Part shown: one piece after another, positions 16,799 to 25,969 of the stretch
Numbering within the stretch: the stretch's first letter is position 1
Layout of the letters: each line of letters starts with the position of its first letter
From: an uncultured Rhodobiaceae bacterium
GTDB lineage: Bacteria; Pseudomonadota; Alphaproteobacteria; Parvibaculales; Parvibaculaceae
NCBI GenBank assembly: GCA_913057645.1
Contig: CAJXOU010000002.1
Location: 32,952 to 96,951, forward strand
DNA: 64,000 bases
Direction: 5' to 3'
Notes under the pieces: generated by a model
Database searches by the model: none
What the model was told of the DNA's origin: nothing
The model's input: the letters and a program-made list of their open reading frames with translations, nothing else
Position numbers and translations under genes: made by a program

Positions 16799-18925
16799 AT
16801 GAAACAACTCCTCCAGTCCCTGAAAGATGGCACCGTGACGCTTGTTGATGTGCCCGCGCCGCGCCTGGACGAGGGTCAGCTGCTTATCCGCACATCGACC
16901 AGTCTCGTTTCGGCCGGGACGGAACGGATGATGGTCGAGTTTGGCCAGGCCAACTGGTTCGAGCGCGCCCGCCAGCAGCCCGACAAGGTGCGCATGGTGC
17001 TCGACAAGGCGCGGACGGATGGGCTCGCCGCCACCTTCGAGGCCGTGCAGAGCAAGCTCGATCAGCCGCTGGCGCCCGGCTATTGCAATGTCGGGCGCGT
17101 GATCGAGGCGCGCACGCCTGGCTTCGCGGCCGGCGACCGCGTGGTCTCGAATGGTGCCCATGCCGAAATCGTCGCCGTGCCGAAAAATCTCTGTGCGCAT
17201 ATTCCTGATGCGGTCAGCGACGAGCAGGCCGCCTTCACGGTGCTGGCCGCGATCGGTTTGCAGGGCATCCGCCTTGCCAATCCGACGCTTGGCGAATGCG
17301 TGGTCGTGACCGGGCTCGGGCTGATCGGTTTGCTCACCGTGCAGATGCTGAAGGCGCAGGGCTGCCGGGTGCTCGGGATCGATTTCGACGCGGCGCGGCT
17401 GGCGCTGGCGCGGCAATTCGGGGCGGAGACCGTCAATCCCGGCGCCGGTGCGGATGTGCTGGCGGCCGCTCAGGCTTTCTCGCGCGGGCGCGGCGTCGAT
17501 GCGGTCATCATCACGGCTTCGACCAAAAGCGACGAACCGGTGCATCAGGCGGCGCAGATGTGCCGCCAGCGCGGCCGTATCGTGCTTGTGGGCGTCACGG
17601 GCCTGAAGCTGTCGCGCACCGATTTCTACCAAAAGGAGTTGAGCTTCCAGGTCAGCTGCTCCTACGGGCCGGGGCGCTACGATCCGGCTTATGAAGAGGA
17701 GGGTCACGATTATCCGGCTGGTTTCGTTCGCTGGACCGAGCAGCGCAATTTCGAGGCGGCACTCGATTTGATGGCGGCGGGCGCGCTCAACGTCGCGCCG
17801 CTGATCTCGCATCGCTTCGCGCTCGATGCGGCTCCCGATGCCTATGCGCTGCTGTCGTCCGGTGAGCCCTCGCTCGGCATCCTGCTGCAATATCCGGGTG
17901 CCGATGCGCTGGGAAATGAAGCGCCGCCCGCGCGCCCGATCGCGCTCGGCGCTGCTGCGGCATCGCCCGGCAAGGCCAGTGTCGTCTTTCTGGGGGCCGG
18001 CAATTATGCCGGGCGGGTGCTGATCCCCGCCTTCAAGGCGGGTGGTGCCCATTTGCAGACGGTGGTCAGCGCTGGTGGCGTCAGCGCGGTTCATTTTGGG
18101 CGCAAATACGGCTTTGCCGCTGCCGCCACCGACAGCGCCGCGGCGCTGGCCGATCCGGTCGTCGACACTGTGGTCATCGCCACGCGCCATGGTGCGCACG
18201 GGGCTCAGGTGCTGGCCGCGTTTGAGGCTGGCAAGCATGTCTTCTGCGAAAAGCCGCTTTGCCTGACACTGACCGAACTCGATGCGATCGAGGCCGAAGC
18301 CGCGGCGCGGCCTTCGCAATTGCTGATGCTCGGCTTCAATCGCCGCTTCGCGCCGCAGACCTCCCGAATCAAGGCGCTCCTCGACCCGATTGCCGAGCCC
18401 AAAAGCTTCATCATGACCGTCAATGCCGGCGCCATTCCGGCCGATCACTGGACGCAGGACCCGGCCGTCGGCGGCGGCCGCATCATCGGCGAGGCCTGCC
18501 ATTTCATCGATCTGTTGCGGCATCTGGCCGGGGTGCCGATCCTGCGCCATCACGCCGTGGCGCTCGGCCGGCATCCAGCGCTTGCGGTCTGGGAGGACAA
18601 GGCTACGATCACGCTCGAGTTTGCCGACGGTTCGCTCGGCACGATCCATTATCTCGCCAATGGCGACAAGGGCTTCCCCAAGGAACGGCTCGAGGTCTTC
18701 GCCGCCGGAAAGGTGCTGCAGCTCGACAATTTTCGGCGCCTGCGTGGATGGGGCTGGAAGGGCTTTTCGCGGATGAACCTCTGGAGACAGGACAAGGGAC
18801 AGAAAGCCTGTGCGCAGGCTTTTGTGACGGCGGTGCAACGGGGCGGGACCGCGCCCATCGCGGTCGACGAGATTTTCGAGGTCAGCCGGGTGACCATCGA
18901 GATCGCTTCGGAACTCGCGGGCTGA
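16799..18925 (+). CDS. Bi-domain oxidoreductase: alcohol-dehydrogenase-like plus Gfo/Idh/MocA domain
   Basis: The 708-residue protein has two Rossmann domains. Residues 1-375 are medium-chain dehydrogenase-like, with PGYCNVGRVIEA (about 97), the nucleotide loop VVTGLGLIGLLTVQML (about 168) and FSRGRGVDAVI. From about 395 the Gfo/Idh/MocA domain starts with VVFLGAGNYAGRVLIP and continues with HVFCEKPLCLTL (about 480) containing the EKP motif, then GFNRRFAPQ. Such fusions recur in polysaccharide loci beside UDP-GlcNAc 2-epimerase and heparinase-like genes, as here. The substrate is presumably a UDP-sugar derivative, but the reaction is not established from sequence. Codon usage is more GC-biased than in genes upstream of 16700. 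Confidence 0.85.
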   Translation: MKQLLQSLKDGTVTLVDVPAPRLDEGQLLIRTSTSLVSAGTERMMVEFGQANWFERARQQPDKVRMVLDKARTDGLAATFEAVQSKLDQPLAPGYCNVGRVIEARTPGFAAGDRVVSNGAHAEIVAVPKNLCAHIPDAVSDEQAAFTVLAAIGLQGIRLANPTLGECVVVTGLGLIGLLTVQMLKAQGCRVLGIDFDAARLALARQFGAETVNPGAGADVLAAAQAFSRGRGVDAVIITASTKSDEPVHQAAQMCRQRGRIVLVGVTGLKLSRTDFYQKELSFQVSCSYGPGRYDPAYEEEGHDYPAGFVRWTEQRNFEAALDLMAAGALNVAPLISHRFALDAAPDAYALLSSGEPSLGILLQYPGADALGNEAPPARPIALGAAAASPGKASVVFLGAGNYAGRVLIPAFKAGGAHLQTVVSAGGVSAVHFGRKYGFAAAATDSAAALADPVVDTVVIATRHGAHGAQVLAAFEAGKHVFCEKPLCLTLTELDAIEAEAAARPSQLLMLGFNRRFAPQTSRIKALLDPIAEPKSFIMTVNAGAIPADHWTQDPAVGGGRIIGEACHFIDLLRHLAGVPILRHHAVALGRHPALAVWEDKATITLEFADGSLGTIHYLANGDKGFPKERLEVFAAGKVLQLDNFRRLRGWGWKGFSRMNLWRQDKGQKACAQAFVTAVQRGGTAPIAVDEIFEVSRVTIEIASELAG

Positions 18926-18927
18926 GC

Positions 18928-20025
18928 ATGCTGATCGACATTATCGCCGGCGCGCGGCCCAATTTCATGAAGATCGCGCCGATTATTCATGCGCTGGAGG
19001 CGCGCAAGGCTGCAGGCGGCGAACTGCGTTACCGGCTGGTCCATACCGGTCAGCATTACGATGCGCGGATGTCCGGCGATTTCTTCACGCAGCTCGGCAT
19101 TCCGGATCCGCATGTTAACCTCGAGGCCGGTTCCGGCACCCAGGCCGAACAGACGGCCGGGATCATGGTGCGCTACGAGAAACTGCTTACCGACGCGCCG
19201 AGCGGACTTTGTCTGGTGGTCGGCGACGTCACCTCGACCATGGCCTGCGCCATCGCCGCGCAGAAGTTGCAGGTGCCGGTGGCGCATGTTGAGGCGGGCA
19301 TCCGGTCCGGCGACTGGACGATGCCCGAGGAAATCAACCGGATGGTGACCGATGCCATCAGCAACTGGTTCTTCACCACCAGCAACATCGCCAATGACAA
19401 TCTGCGGCGCGCAGGCATTGCCGATGAACGGATCTTCTTTGTCGGCAACACCATGATCGACACGCTGCTGGCCAATCTGCCGCGCCTGCAGGCGCCGGGT
19501 TTCTGGGGGCAAGCGGGCCTTGCGCCGGGCGGTTATTTCGTCGTGACGCTGCATCGGCCGGCCAATGTCGATAAGGGCGGGGCCTTCATCCGCCTCCTGG
19601 GCGCAATCGCCGAGGGCACGCGCGGGCTGCCGGTCATCTTCCCGGTGCATCCGCGCACCGCCAAGACCCTGCAGGCACTTGGCGACATTCCCGCCAGCAT
19701 CCGTCTGGTCGAACCGCAGCCCTATCTCGAGTTCAACTATCTCGTCCGACATGCCAAGGCCGTCATCACCGATTCCGGCGGCATCACCGAGGAAACCACG
19801 GTGCTCGGCGTTCCCTGCCTGACGCTTCGCGACACGACGGAACGACCCGAGACGGTCAGCATCGGCACCAATGAGCTGATCGGCACCGATCCGGCGCATC
19901 TCAAGCCCGCGCTCGACCGGCTCTTTGCCGGAGCGTGGAAGAAGGGCGGCATTCCCGAACTCTGGGACGGGCAGACGGCGGGACGCATCGTGCAGCATCT
20001 CGAGCGGCTGTTGCGGCCGGCGTGA
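18928..20025 (+). CDS. wecB: UDP-N-acetylglucosamine 2-epimerase (non-hydrolysing)
   Basis: The 365-residue protein starts at ATG 18928, two bases after the previous stop. Family motifs appear in order: IAGARPNFMKIAPII (6), VHTGQHYDARMSGDF (about 37), VVGDVTSTMACAIAA (about 94), HVEAGIRSGDWTMPEEINRMVTD (about 117), LHRPANVDKGG (about 210) and ITDSGGITEETTVLG (about 280). The last is the UDP-binding loop. The enzyme converts UDP-GlcNAc to UDP-ManNAc in the cytosol, or acts on a derivative. Its stop overlaps the next gene's GTG. Confidence 0.93.
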   Translation: MLIDIIAGARPNFMKIAPIIHALEARKAAGGELRYRLVHTGQHYDARMSGDFFTQLGIPDPHVNLEAGSGTQAEQTAGIMVRYEKLLTDAPSGLCLVVGDVTSTMACAIAAQKLQVPVAHVEAGIRSGDWTMPEEINRMVTDAISNWFFTTSNIANDNLRRAGIADERIFFVGNTMIDTLLANLPRLQAPGFWGQAGLAPGGYFVVTLHRPANVDKGGAFIRLLGAIAEGTRGLPVIFPVHPRTAKTLQALGDIPASIRLVEPQPYLEFNYLVRHAKAVITDSGGITEETTVLGVPCLTLRDTTERPETVSIGTNELIGTDPAHLKPALDRLFAGAWKKGGIPELWDGQTAGRIVQHLERLLRPA

Positions 20026-21680
20026 GCGCCGCGCGGACCATCGGGCTCTACTGGCACACGCTGCGCCATTTGCGGCCGGTTCAGATCTATGGCCGGCTGT
20101 GGTTCCGCCTCTACCGGCCCCGACCCGATCTTGCACCGGCGCCGGGCTTGCGGTCGCCCTCGGGCGCCTGGCAGACGCCGGCGGCCCGCGCTCCGAGCCT
20201 TTCCGGGCCCGGTGAATTCCGCTTTCTCGGAGAGGCCGGCCGGCTTGCCGAGATCGGCTGGGACGGGCCGCAACGCGACAAGCTATGGCGCTACAACCAG
20301 CATTATTTCGACGACCTCCATGCGGCCGGTGAGCCGGACCGGACCGAATGGCACACCGCGCTGATCGCGGACTGGATCGCACAAAATCCGCCGGGCCGTG
20401 GCACTGGCTGGGAGCCCTATCCGACCTCGCTCCGGATCGTCAACTGGATCAAACGGGCGCAAGCCGGCCATGCGCTTTCGCCCGAGGCCGCACAGAGCCT
20501 TGCCGTGCAGGCGCGCTGGCTGTCGCGACGGCTCGAATATCACCTGCTCGGCAATCATCTCTTTTCGAACGCCAAGGCGCTGGTCTTTGCCGGGCTGTTC
20601 TTCGAGGGTGTGGAGGCCGGACAATGGCTGGCGACCGGCCTTGATATCCTGGTGCGCGAAGTGCCCGAGCAGATCCTGGCCGATGGGGGTCATTTCGAGT
20701 TGAGCCCGATGTATCATGCGCTGGCGCTCGAAGACCTCCTCGACCTTGTCAATCTGGCGCATCGCTACAGAATGGCGCTGACGCCGGCCATGGAGGCGGC
20801 GGTCGATGGCTGGTGCGCGCGGGTGCAGGAGATGCGCCGCTGGCTTCATGCGATGAGCCATCCCGACGGCGCGATTTCCTTTTTCAATGACGCAGCTTTC
20901 GACATTGCACCGGCCAATGCCGCGCTTGATGCCTATGCCGGGCGGCTCGGTTTCGAGGTGGTCAATGTTTCCCCGCCGACGCAATGGCTTGCCCAAAGCG
21001 GCTATGCGCGGCTGTCGCGCGGCGCCGCCATTGCACTGCTCGACATGGCGCCGGTTGGGCCCGACTATCTGCCGGGGCACGCCCATGCCGATACGTTGAG
21101 TTTCGAGCTCTCGCTGTTCGGTGAGCGGGTCCTCGTCAATTCCGGAACCTCCTGCTATGGCGAGAGCGCGGAACGTCTCCGGCAGCGCGGCACGGCGGCG
21201 CATAACACGGTCAAGATCGCCGGCCGCAATTCATCGGAAGTCTGGGGCGGTTTCCGCGTTGCGCGGCGGGCGCGGCTGCGCGACGCGGTTCTCTCGGCGG
21301 GCGATCCGCTGATTGCCCATGGCGCGCATGACGGCTATCGGCGTCTTCCCGGACGCCCCCTGCATCAGCGGCGCTGGCGCATGGATAAGGGTTCGTTGGC
21401 GATCAGCGACCGTATCGGCACGGCGGTGTTGCCGGCTGAAGCGCTGTTTCATTTCCATCCCGGTGTAACGCTCATGCCGGGCTCGACCAGTTCGGCCGGC
21501 GAGGGCGTGACGCCGAAGGGCAGGAAGTTTTCCTGGCGGGTCGGCCGCGGCGGTGCCCGTCTCGAGCCTTCGACCTGGCATCCGCGCTTCGGTGAAAGCC
21601 GTGCCAGTCAGTGTCTGGTCATCGATCTGCATGAAGGGCAGAGCGAGATCGTCTTTGCCTGGCATGAAGAGCGACCCTGA
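20022..21680 (+). CDS. Heparinase II/III-family protein (alginate-lyase-like)
   Basis: The 552-residue protein starts at GTG 20022, overlapping the epimerase TGA. Its (alpha/alpha) toroid part has LWRYNQHYFDDLHA (about residue 88), GWEPYPTSLRIVNWIK (about 128), LEYHLLGNHLFSNAKAL (about 172) and GGHFELSPMYHALALEDLLDLV (about 224). The beta-sandwich part has PGHAHADTLSFELSLFGERVLVNSGTSCY (about 353). The conserved N, H and Y positions of polysaccharide lyases are kept. It has no signal peptide, unlike a secreted degradative lyase. Its place in a biosynthetic cassette suggests glycan editing or a repurposed fold. Confidence 0.82.
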   Translation: MSAARTIGLYWHTLRHLRPVQIYGRLWFRLYRPRPDLAPAPGLRSPSGAWQTPAARAPSLSGPGEFRFLGEAGRLAEIGWDGPQRDKLWRYNQHYFDDLHAAGEPDRTEWHTALIADWIAQNPPGRGTGWEPYPTSLRIVNWIKRAQAGHALSPEAAQSLAVQARWLSRRLEYHLLGNHLFSNAKALVFAGLFFEGVEAGQWLATGLDILVREVPEQILADGGHFELSPMYHALALEDLLDLVNLAHRYRMALTPAMEAAVDGWCARVQEMRRWLHAMSHPDGAISFFNDAAFDIAPANAALDAYAGRLGFEVVNVSPPTQWLAQSGYARLSRGAAIALLDMAPVGPDYLPGHAHADTLSFELSLFGERVLVNSGTSCYGESAERLRQRGTAAHNTVKIAGRNSSEVWGGFRVARRARLRDAVLSAGDPLIAHGAHDGYRRLPGRPLHQRRWRMDKGSLAISDRIGTAVLPAEALFHFHPGVTLMPGSTSSAGEGVTPKGRKFSWRVGRGGARLEPSTWHPRFGESRASQCLVIDLHEGQSEIVFAWHEERP

Positions 21681-21688
21681 GGCCCTGC

Positions 21689-22930
21689 ATGCATATTCTC
21701 TTTCTCAGCGACAATTTTCCGCCCGAGGTCAATGCGCCGGCCAGCCGCACTTTCGAGCATGCGCGGGAATGGGTGAAGGCCGGACACAAGGTGACGGTGA
21801 TCACCTGCGCGCCGAACTTTCCCAGGGGCGAAGTGTTCGATGGTTACCGGAACCGCCTCTGGCAGAGCGAGACGATGGCCGGCATCCAGGTGATCCGGGT
21901 CTGGAGTTTCATTACCGCCAATGAAGGCTTTCTGAAGCGGATCCTCGACTATCTGAGTTTCATGCTGTCGGCCTCCATCGCTGCGCTTTTCGTGCCGAGG
22001 GTCGACATCATCGTCGGCACGTCGCCGCAATTCTTCACGGCGGTCGCGGCTTTTCTTGTGTCCCTCGTCAAGCGCCGGCCCTGGGTCTTCGAGTTACGCG
22101 ACATCTGGCCGGAATCGATCCAGGCCGTCGGGGCGATGCGGCAATCGCGGCTGCTCGATCTTCTCGAAAGGCTAGAGCTCTTTCTCTACCGGCGCGCGAC
22201 GGCGATCGTCGCGGTCACGCATGCATTCCGCGACAATCTGATGGAGCGCGGTATTGATGGCGCGAAGATCCATGTCGTGACCAATGGTGTCGATACGAGC
22301 CGTTTCGTGCCGCGTGGCAAGGATATCGACCTGGTGGCGAAGCTCGGAATCGAGGGCAAGTTCGTCGCCGGATATATCGGGACGCATGGCATGGCGCATG
22401 CGCTGGAGACAATCCTCGAAGCAGCCGGGCGTCTTGGCGCGCGTCCCGACGGAGACAGGTTCCGCTTTCTATTTCTGGGTGGCGGCTCGGGCAAGGCGGC
22501 GCTGATGGCCGAAGCGCAGGCCAGGGGGCTCGCAAATGTGATCTTCATCGATACGGTGCCGAAGGATGACGTCGTGCGCTACTGGTCGCTTCTCGATGTT
22601 TCGATCATTCATCTGCAGCGGACCCCGCTTTTCGAGACGGTCATCCCGTCCAAGCTTTTCGAATGTATGGGGATGGGAATTCCCGTTCTTCACGGGGTGC
22701 GCGGCGAGTCGGCCCGGATTGTGATGGAGGAAAAGGTGGGAATCACCTTCGAGCCGGAAGATGCCGACGATCTATGCCGTGCTCTCGCGGCGCTTGCAGC
22801 CGACCCTGCCGCGCTTCAAGCCTTGCGTTCGAACGGTCCGGCCGCCGCGGTCAAATACGACCGCTGCGTTCTTGCCGGAACCATGCTGCGCATTCTCGAG
22901 CGAATGGCAAATGTCCGCGCGGCTGTCTAG
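21689..22930 (+). CDS. GT4-family glycosyltransferase, WbuB-like
   Basis: The 413-residue protein begins ILFLSDNFPPEVNAPASRTFEHAREW, the acceptor-side signature of WbuB-like aminosugar transferases. It continues with VTVITCAPNFPRGEVFDGYRN (about 36), WVFELRDIWPESIQAVG (about 133), VTNGVDTSRF (about 197) and VSIIHLQRTPLFETVIPSKLFECMGMG (about 307-331). Relatives transfer FucNAc-type sugars onto lipid-linked GlcNAc, but the donor here is inferred only from family. Its TAG stop shares a CTAG palindrome with the stop of the convergent gene. Confidence 0.88.
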   Translation: MHILFLSDNFPPEVNAPASRTFEHAREWVKAGHKVTVITCAPNFPRGEVFDGYRNRLWQSETMAGIQVIRVWSFITANEGFLKRILDYLSFMLSASIAALFVPRVDIIVGTSPQFFTAVAAFLVSLVKRRPWVFELRDIWPESIQAVGAMRQSRLLDLLERLELFLYRRATAIVAVTHAFRDNLMERGIDGAKIHVVTNGVDTSRFVPRGKDIDLVAKLGIEGKFVAGYIGTHGMAHALETILEAAGRLGARPDGDRFRFLFLGGGSGKAALMAEAQARGLANVIFIDTVPKDDVVRYWSLLDVSIIHLQRTPLFETVIPSKLFECMGMGIPVLHGVRGESARIVMEEKVGITFEPEDADDLCRALAALAADPAALQALRSNGPAAAVKYDRCVLAGTMLRILERMANVRAAV

Positions 22931-24264
22931 CGCGCGCCAAATCCCGTCAGCATCGTCCGCACCGTCTTCAGCACGATCAGCAGGTCGAGCCAGGGCGAGA
23001 AATTCTTGATGTAGTAGAAGTCGTAATGGAGCTTGCTGAGGACCTGGTCCGGCGAAGCCACATGACCCTGCATCACCTGCGCCCAGCCCGAAATTCCCGG
23101 CCGCACGATATGGCGGTAGCGGTAGAAGGGCAGTTCCTGCTCGTACCATTCGGATAGCGGCGCGGCTTCCGGGCGTGGGCCGATCCAGCTCATCTCGCCG
23201 CGCAGGATATTGATCATCTGCGGCAGTTCGTCGAGCCGGGTGCGGCGCAGGATGCGGCCGAACCGCGTGATGCGCAGGTCGTCGTCCTGCGTGATCGCCT
23301 GCTCACGTGCCGACTGCGTGCTGTCGCGGGCCGTCGTCATGGTGCGGAACTTGTGGAGTGTGAAGATTTTGCCGCGATACCCCATGCGAGCCTGGCTGAA
23401 AAGCGCCGGGCCTTTCGATTCGAGGCGGATGATGGCAGCGATCGCCGCGAGGAGCGGCAGGGTGAGAAGGAGAACGAGGAGTGTACCCAGCCAGTCGATT
23501 GCCTGCTTGATCTTCAGATAGAGGTCGTCGGGGTTGAGCGCGCCCAGCGTGTTTTCGGAGAGATGCTCGATCTCGACGCGGCCGGTCAGCCTTTCCTGCA
23601 GCTGCTTGACATGGAAGACTGGCGTTCCGGCGATGGCCGTTTCGGCGATGAAACGCTCCCATTCCGGCGAAAAATCGCTGCGCAGATCGGCCACGACGGC
23701 GTTGAGACCGGGTGGCAGGGAATGGGTTTCGCTCAACCTTTCCCAGTGGACCGAACCGGTATCGGGCAGAGCGGCGACGCTGCCGCCCGGCACGATCCCG
23801 ATCCGGAACGTCCTGAGCCTCACCATGGCGATCGACAGGGCGGTAAACCAGATGACCGTCATCAGATAGCTCGAGCCGAAGAGATAGCGGCTGTAATCGA
23901 GGCGCAGGAAGACAAAGAGAACCAGCACGGCACCATAGGTCAGCGCGAAGACGGGCACCGCATAGGAAATGCCTTCGGTACCCGGATAGTCCCGAAGCCG
24001 CCGATAGAAGAAGAAACCCAGCGTCAATGCGAAGGTGGCGCCGACCATAGTGTTGGTCAGGGAGGATTGCGTCAGCGGCACATCGGCCAGATTGAAACGC
24101 AACACAAGCGGCAGCAGGACGGCAAAGAGAACGCCACCGAGCAACTGGATGCGGTTTCTGAAGACGGTGCGCCGCAGAAGCCCCACAAGCGTCCGGTCCC
24201 GTCGGTCGGTCTCGGTGCGCGCCGCCGCGTCGGTGCCGCCTATCATCTCGGCTCTGTCCGGCAT
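22927..24264 (-). CDS. Polyprenyl-phosphate sugar-1-phosphate transferase (initiating transferase, WcaJ-like)
   Basis: The 445-residue protein has an N-terminal membrane part of four or five helices (about residues 28-150) and a CoA-binding-like middle. The C-terminal bacterial sugar transferase domain contains KGPALFSQARMGYRGKIF (about 290), LHKFRTM, LRRTRLDELPQMINILRGEMSWIGPRPE (about 346-374) and RPGISGWAQV. It loads the first sugar phosphate on undecaprenyl phosphate at the inner membrane. It is the last gene of the minus-strand rml-ugd group. Glucose-1-phosphate is the usual WcaJ substrate, but specificity is not proven. A second such enzyme is encoded at 44068. Confidence 0.9.
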   Translation of the reverse strand: MPDRAEMIGGTDAAARTETDRRDRTLVGLLRRTVFRNRIQLLGGVLFAVLLPLVLRFNLADVPLTQSSLTNTMVGATFALTLGFFFYRRLRDYPGTEGISYAVPVFALTYGAVLVLFVFLRLDYSRYLFGSSYLMTVIWFTALSIAMVRLRTFRIGIVPGGSVAALPDTGSVHWERLSETHSLPPGLNAVVADLRSDFSPEWERFIAETAIAGTPVFHVKQLQERLTGRVEIEHLSENTLGALNPDDLYLKIKQAIDWLGTLLVLLLTLPLLAAIAAIIRLESKGPALFSQARMGYRGKIFTLHKFRTMTTARDSTQSAREQAITQDDDLRITRFGRILRRTRLDELPQMINILRGEMSWIGPRPEAAPLSEWYEQELPFYRYRHIVRPGISGWAQVMQGHVASPDQVLSKLHYDFYYIKNFSPWLDLLIVLKTVRTMLTGFGAR

Positions 24265-24579
24265 GTCCCCCGTTCCCCGACCGCCGTTTGCTCTTTGAGA
24301 TTACGATCCATATCGCAATGCTTCATCCTAACGCGATGGTCCTCCGTAACAATGATTTACTATTGGATTGTGCCGACAGGCGGGCGCTATTTTGCCGCAG
24401 ACAGAAGATGGTGGCGAGACCCGCCGAGACCCTCTTGCCGTCTCATCAAGTCCACTAAAATGCGGAGTTCGACAACGCAAGACGTTGTGTTGCGATATCC
24501 GTCGTGGTGGCTGTTCGAGCGCTGGGACCGCGTCCGTGATGATCGTGTGACAACAGCGCCTTTTCGAGTATGGGCTGGT
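24265..24579. other. Intergenic region upstream of the initiating transferase
   Basis: These 315 bases lie between ugd and the sugar-transferase start, both on the minus strand. No frame here resembles a protein. The stretch nearest 24264 is AT-richer than its surroundings and may carry a promoter or leader for the transferase, but I could not identify convincing -35/-10 boxes or a terminator. Confidence 0.4.
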
Positions 24580-25896
24580 CTAAGGTTGCTGTGCTGGCCG
24601 TCCCACCGAGTGATAGGCAAACCCTGCCTGTGCCATCTCGTCGGGCGTGTAGATGTTGCGCAGGTCGATCATCAGCGGTGCCTTCAGCAGCGATTTCACC
24701 CGCTCGAGATCGAGAGCGCGGAATTCGTTCCATTCGGTCAGGATCACGACGCCATCGGCGCCTTGCATCGCCTGATAAGCGTCATTGGCCCATTCGACAC
24801 CATCCAGCAGCTTCGTCGCTTCCTTCATGCCTTCTGGGTCGAAGGCGCAGATGGTGGCGCCGGCTTGCTGCAGCGCCGGTAGAATGTCGAGGCTCGGTGC
24901 GTCGCGCATGTCATCGGTATTGGGCTTGAAGGCAACGCCGAGGACCGCGATGCGCCTGCCCGCAACCGCGCCACCGAAAGCCGCGACGATCTTTTTTGCC
25001 ATGCGCTTCTTGCGGCGGTCATTGGCGCCAACGACCGCCTCGACAATGCTGACCGGGGTTTCAAAGTCGTGGGCGGTCTGCAATAGCGCCTTCGTGTCTT
25101 TCGGAAAGCAGGATCCGCCGTAGCCTGGGCCGGCATGCAGGAATTTCTTGCCGATGCGACCGTCAAGCCCGATGCCGCGGGCGACATCTTGGACATTGGC
25201 GCCCGCTGCCTCGCAAAGATCGGCCATTTCGTTGATGAAGGTGATCTTCGTCGCCAGAAACGCGTTGGCCGCGTATTTGGTCAGTTCCGATGTGCGCCGG
25301 TCAGTGAAGACGACCGGCGTTTCGTTGAGGAAGAGCGGCCGGTAGATCCGGCGCATCACCTCGCGCGCGCGTTCCGCGCTCGCACCGACGACGATACGGT
25401 CGGGCCGCATGAAATCGTCGATCGCCGCGCCCTCGCGCAGGAATTCGGGGTTCGATGCGACATCGAAATCAAGATCCTTGCGGCGGGTGCGGATCAGCGC
25501 CTCGATCCGGTCGCCAGTGCCGACCGGCACGGTCGATTTGGTGACGATGACTGCGTAGTGATCGAGCGTATCGGCAATCTCTTCGGCGACGGCGAATACG
25601 TAAGTCAGGTCGGCATGACCATCGCCGCGGCGGCTCGGTGTGCCGACGGCGATGAAGACGGCGTCCGCGTCCTTCAGCGCCGGCGCGAGTTCGGTCGTGA
25701 AACTCAGCCGGCCCGATTCCGCGTTGCTCGCCACAAGCGCTTCAAGACCCGGTTCGAAGATCGGGATTTCGCCCCTGCGCAGGTGATCGATCTTGCCCGC
25801 CTCCTTGTCGACGCAGACGACGCTATGGCCGAATTCGGCAAAGCAGGTGCCTGAAACTAGGCCCACATAGCCGGTGCCGATCATCGCCACTTTCAT
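24580..25896 (-). CDS. ugd: UDP-glucose 6-dehydrogenase
   Basis: The 438-residue protein starts with MKVAMIGTGYVGLVSGTCFAE, the NAD-binding loop. It has FIAVGTPSRRGDGHADLTYV (about 96), TKSTVPVGTGD (about 119), SNPEFLREGAAIDDFMRPDRIVVG (about 147) and the catalytic loop GPGYGGSCFPKD with Cys at about residue 263. It oxidises UDP-glucose to UDP-glucuronate using two NAD+. An AAGGAG site sits seven bases before the ATG. It follows rmlA by 73 bases and supplies an acidic sugar donor for the glycan. Confidence 0.95.
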   Translation of the reverse strand: MKVAMIGTGYVGLVSGTCFAEFGHSVVCVDKEAGKIDHLRRGEIPIFEPGLEALVASNAESGRLSFTTELAPALKDADAVFIAVGTPSRRGDGHADLTYVFAVAEEIADTLDHYAVIVTKSTVPVGTGDRIEALIRTRRKDLDFDVASNPEFLREGAAIDDFMRPDRIVVGASAERAREVMRRIYRPLFLNETPVVFTDRRTSELTKYAANAFLATKITFINEMADLCEAAGANVQDVARGIGLDGRIGKKFLHAGPGYGGSCFPKDTKALLQTAHDFETPVSIVEAVVGANDRRKKRMAKKIVAAFGGAVAGRRIAVLGVAFKPNTDDMRDAPSLDILPALQQAGATICAFDPEGMKEATKLLDGVEWANDAYQAMQGADGVVILTEWNEFRALDLERVKSLLKAPLMIDLRNIYTPDEMAQAGFAYHSVGRPAQQP

Positions 25897-25969
25897 CGTT
25901 CACTCCTTACTATCATCTGCCGGATGCCGCCCCGTCCTCAACCCGGCCGGACAGACACCATTTCGATAT

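Noticed and set aside
16775-18838. A 687-codon minus-strand frame opposite the bi-domain oxidoreductase
   Set aside because: The plus-strand protein shows two complete Rossmann domains; the antisense frame has none.
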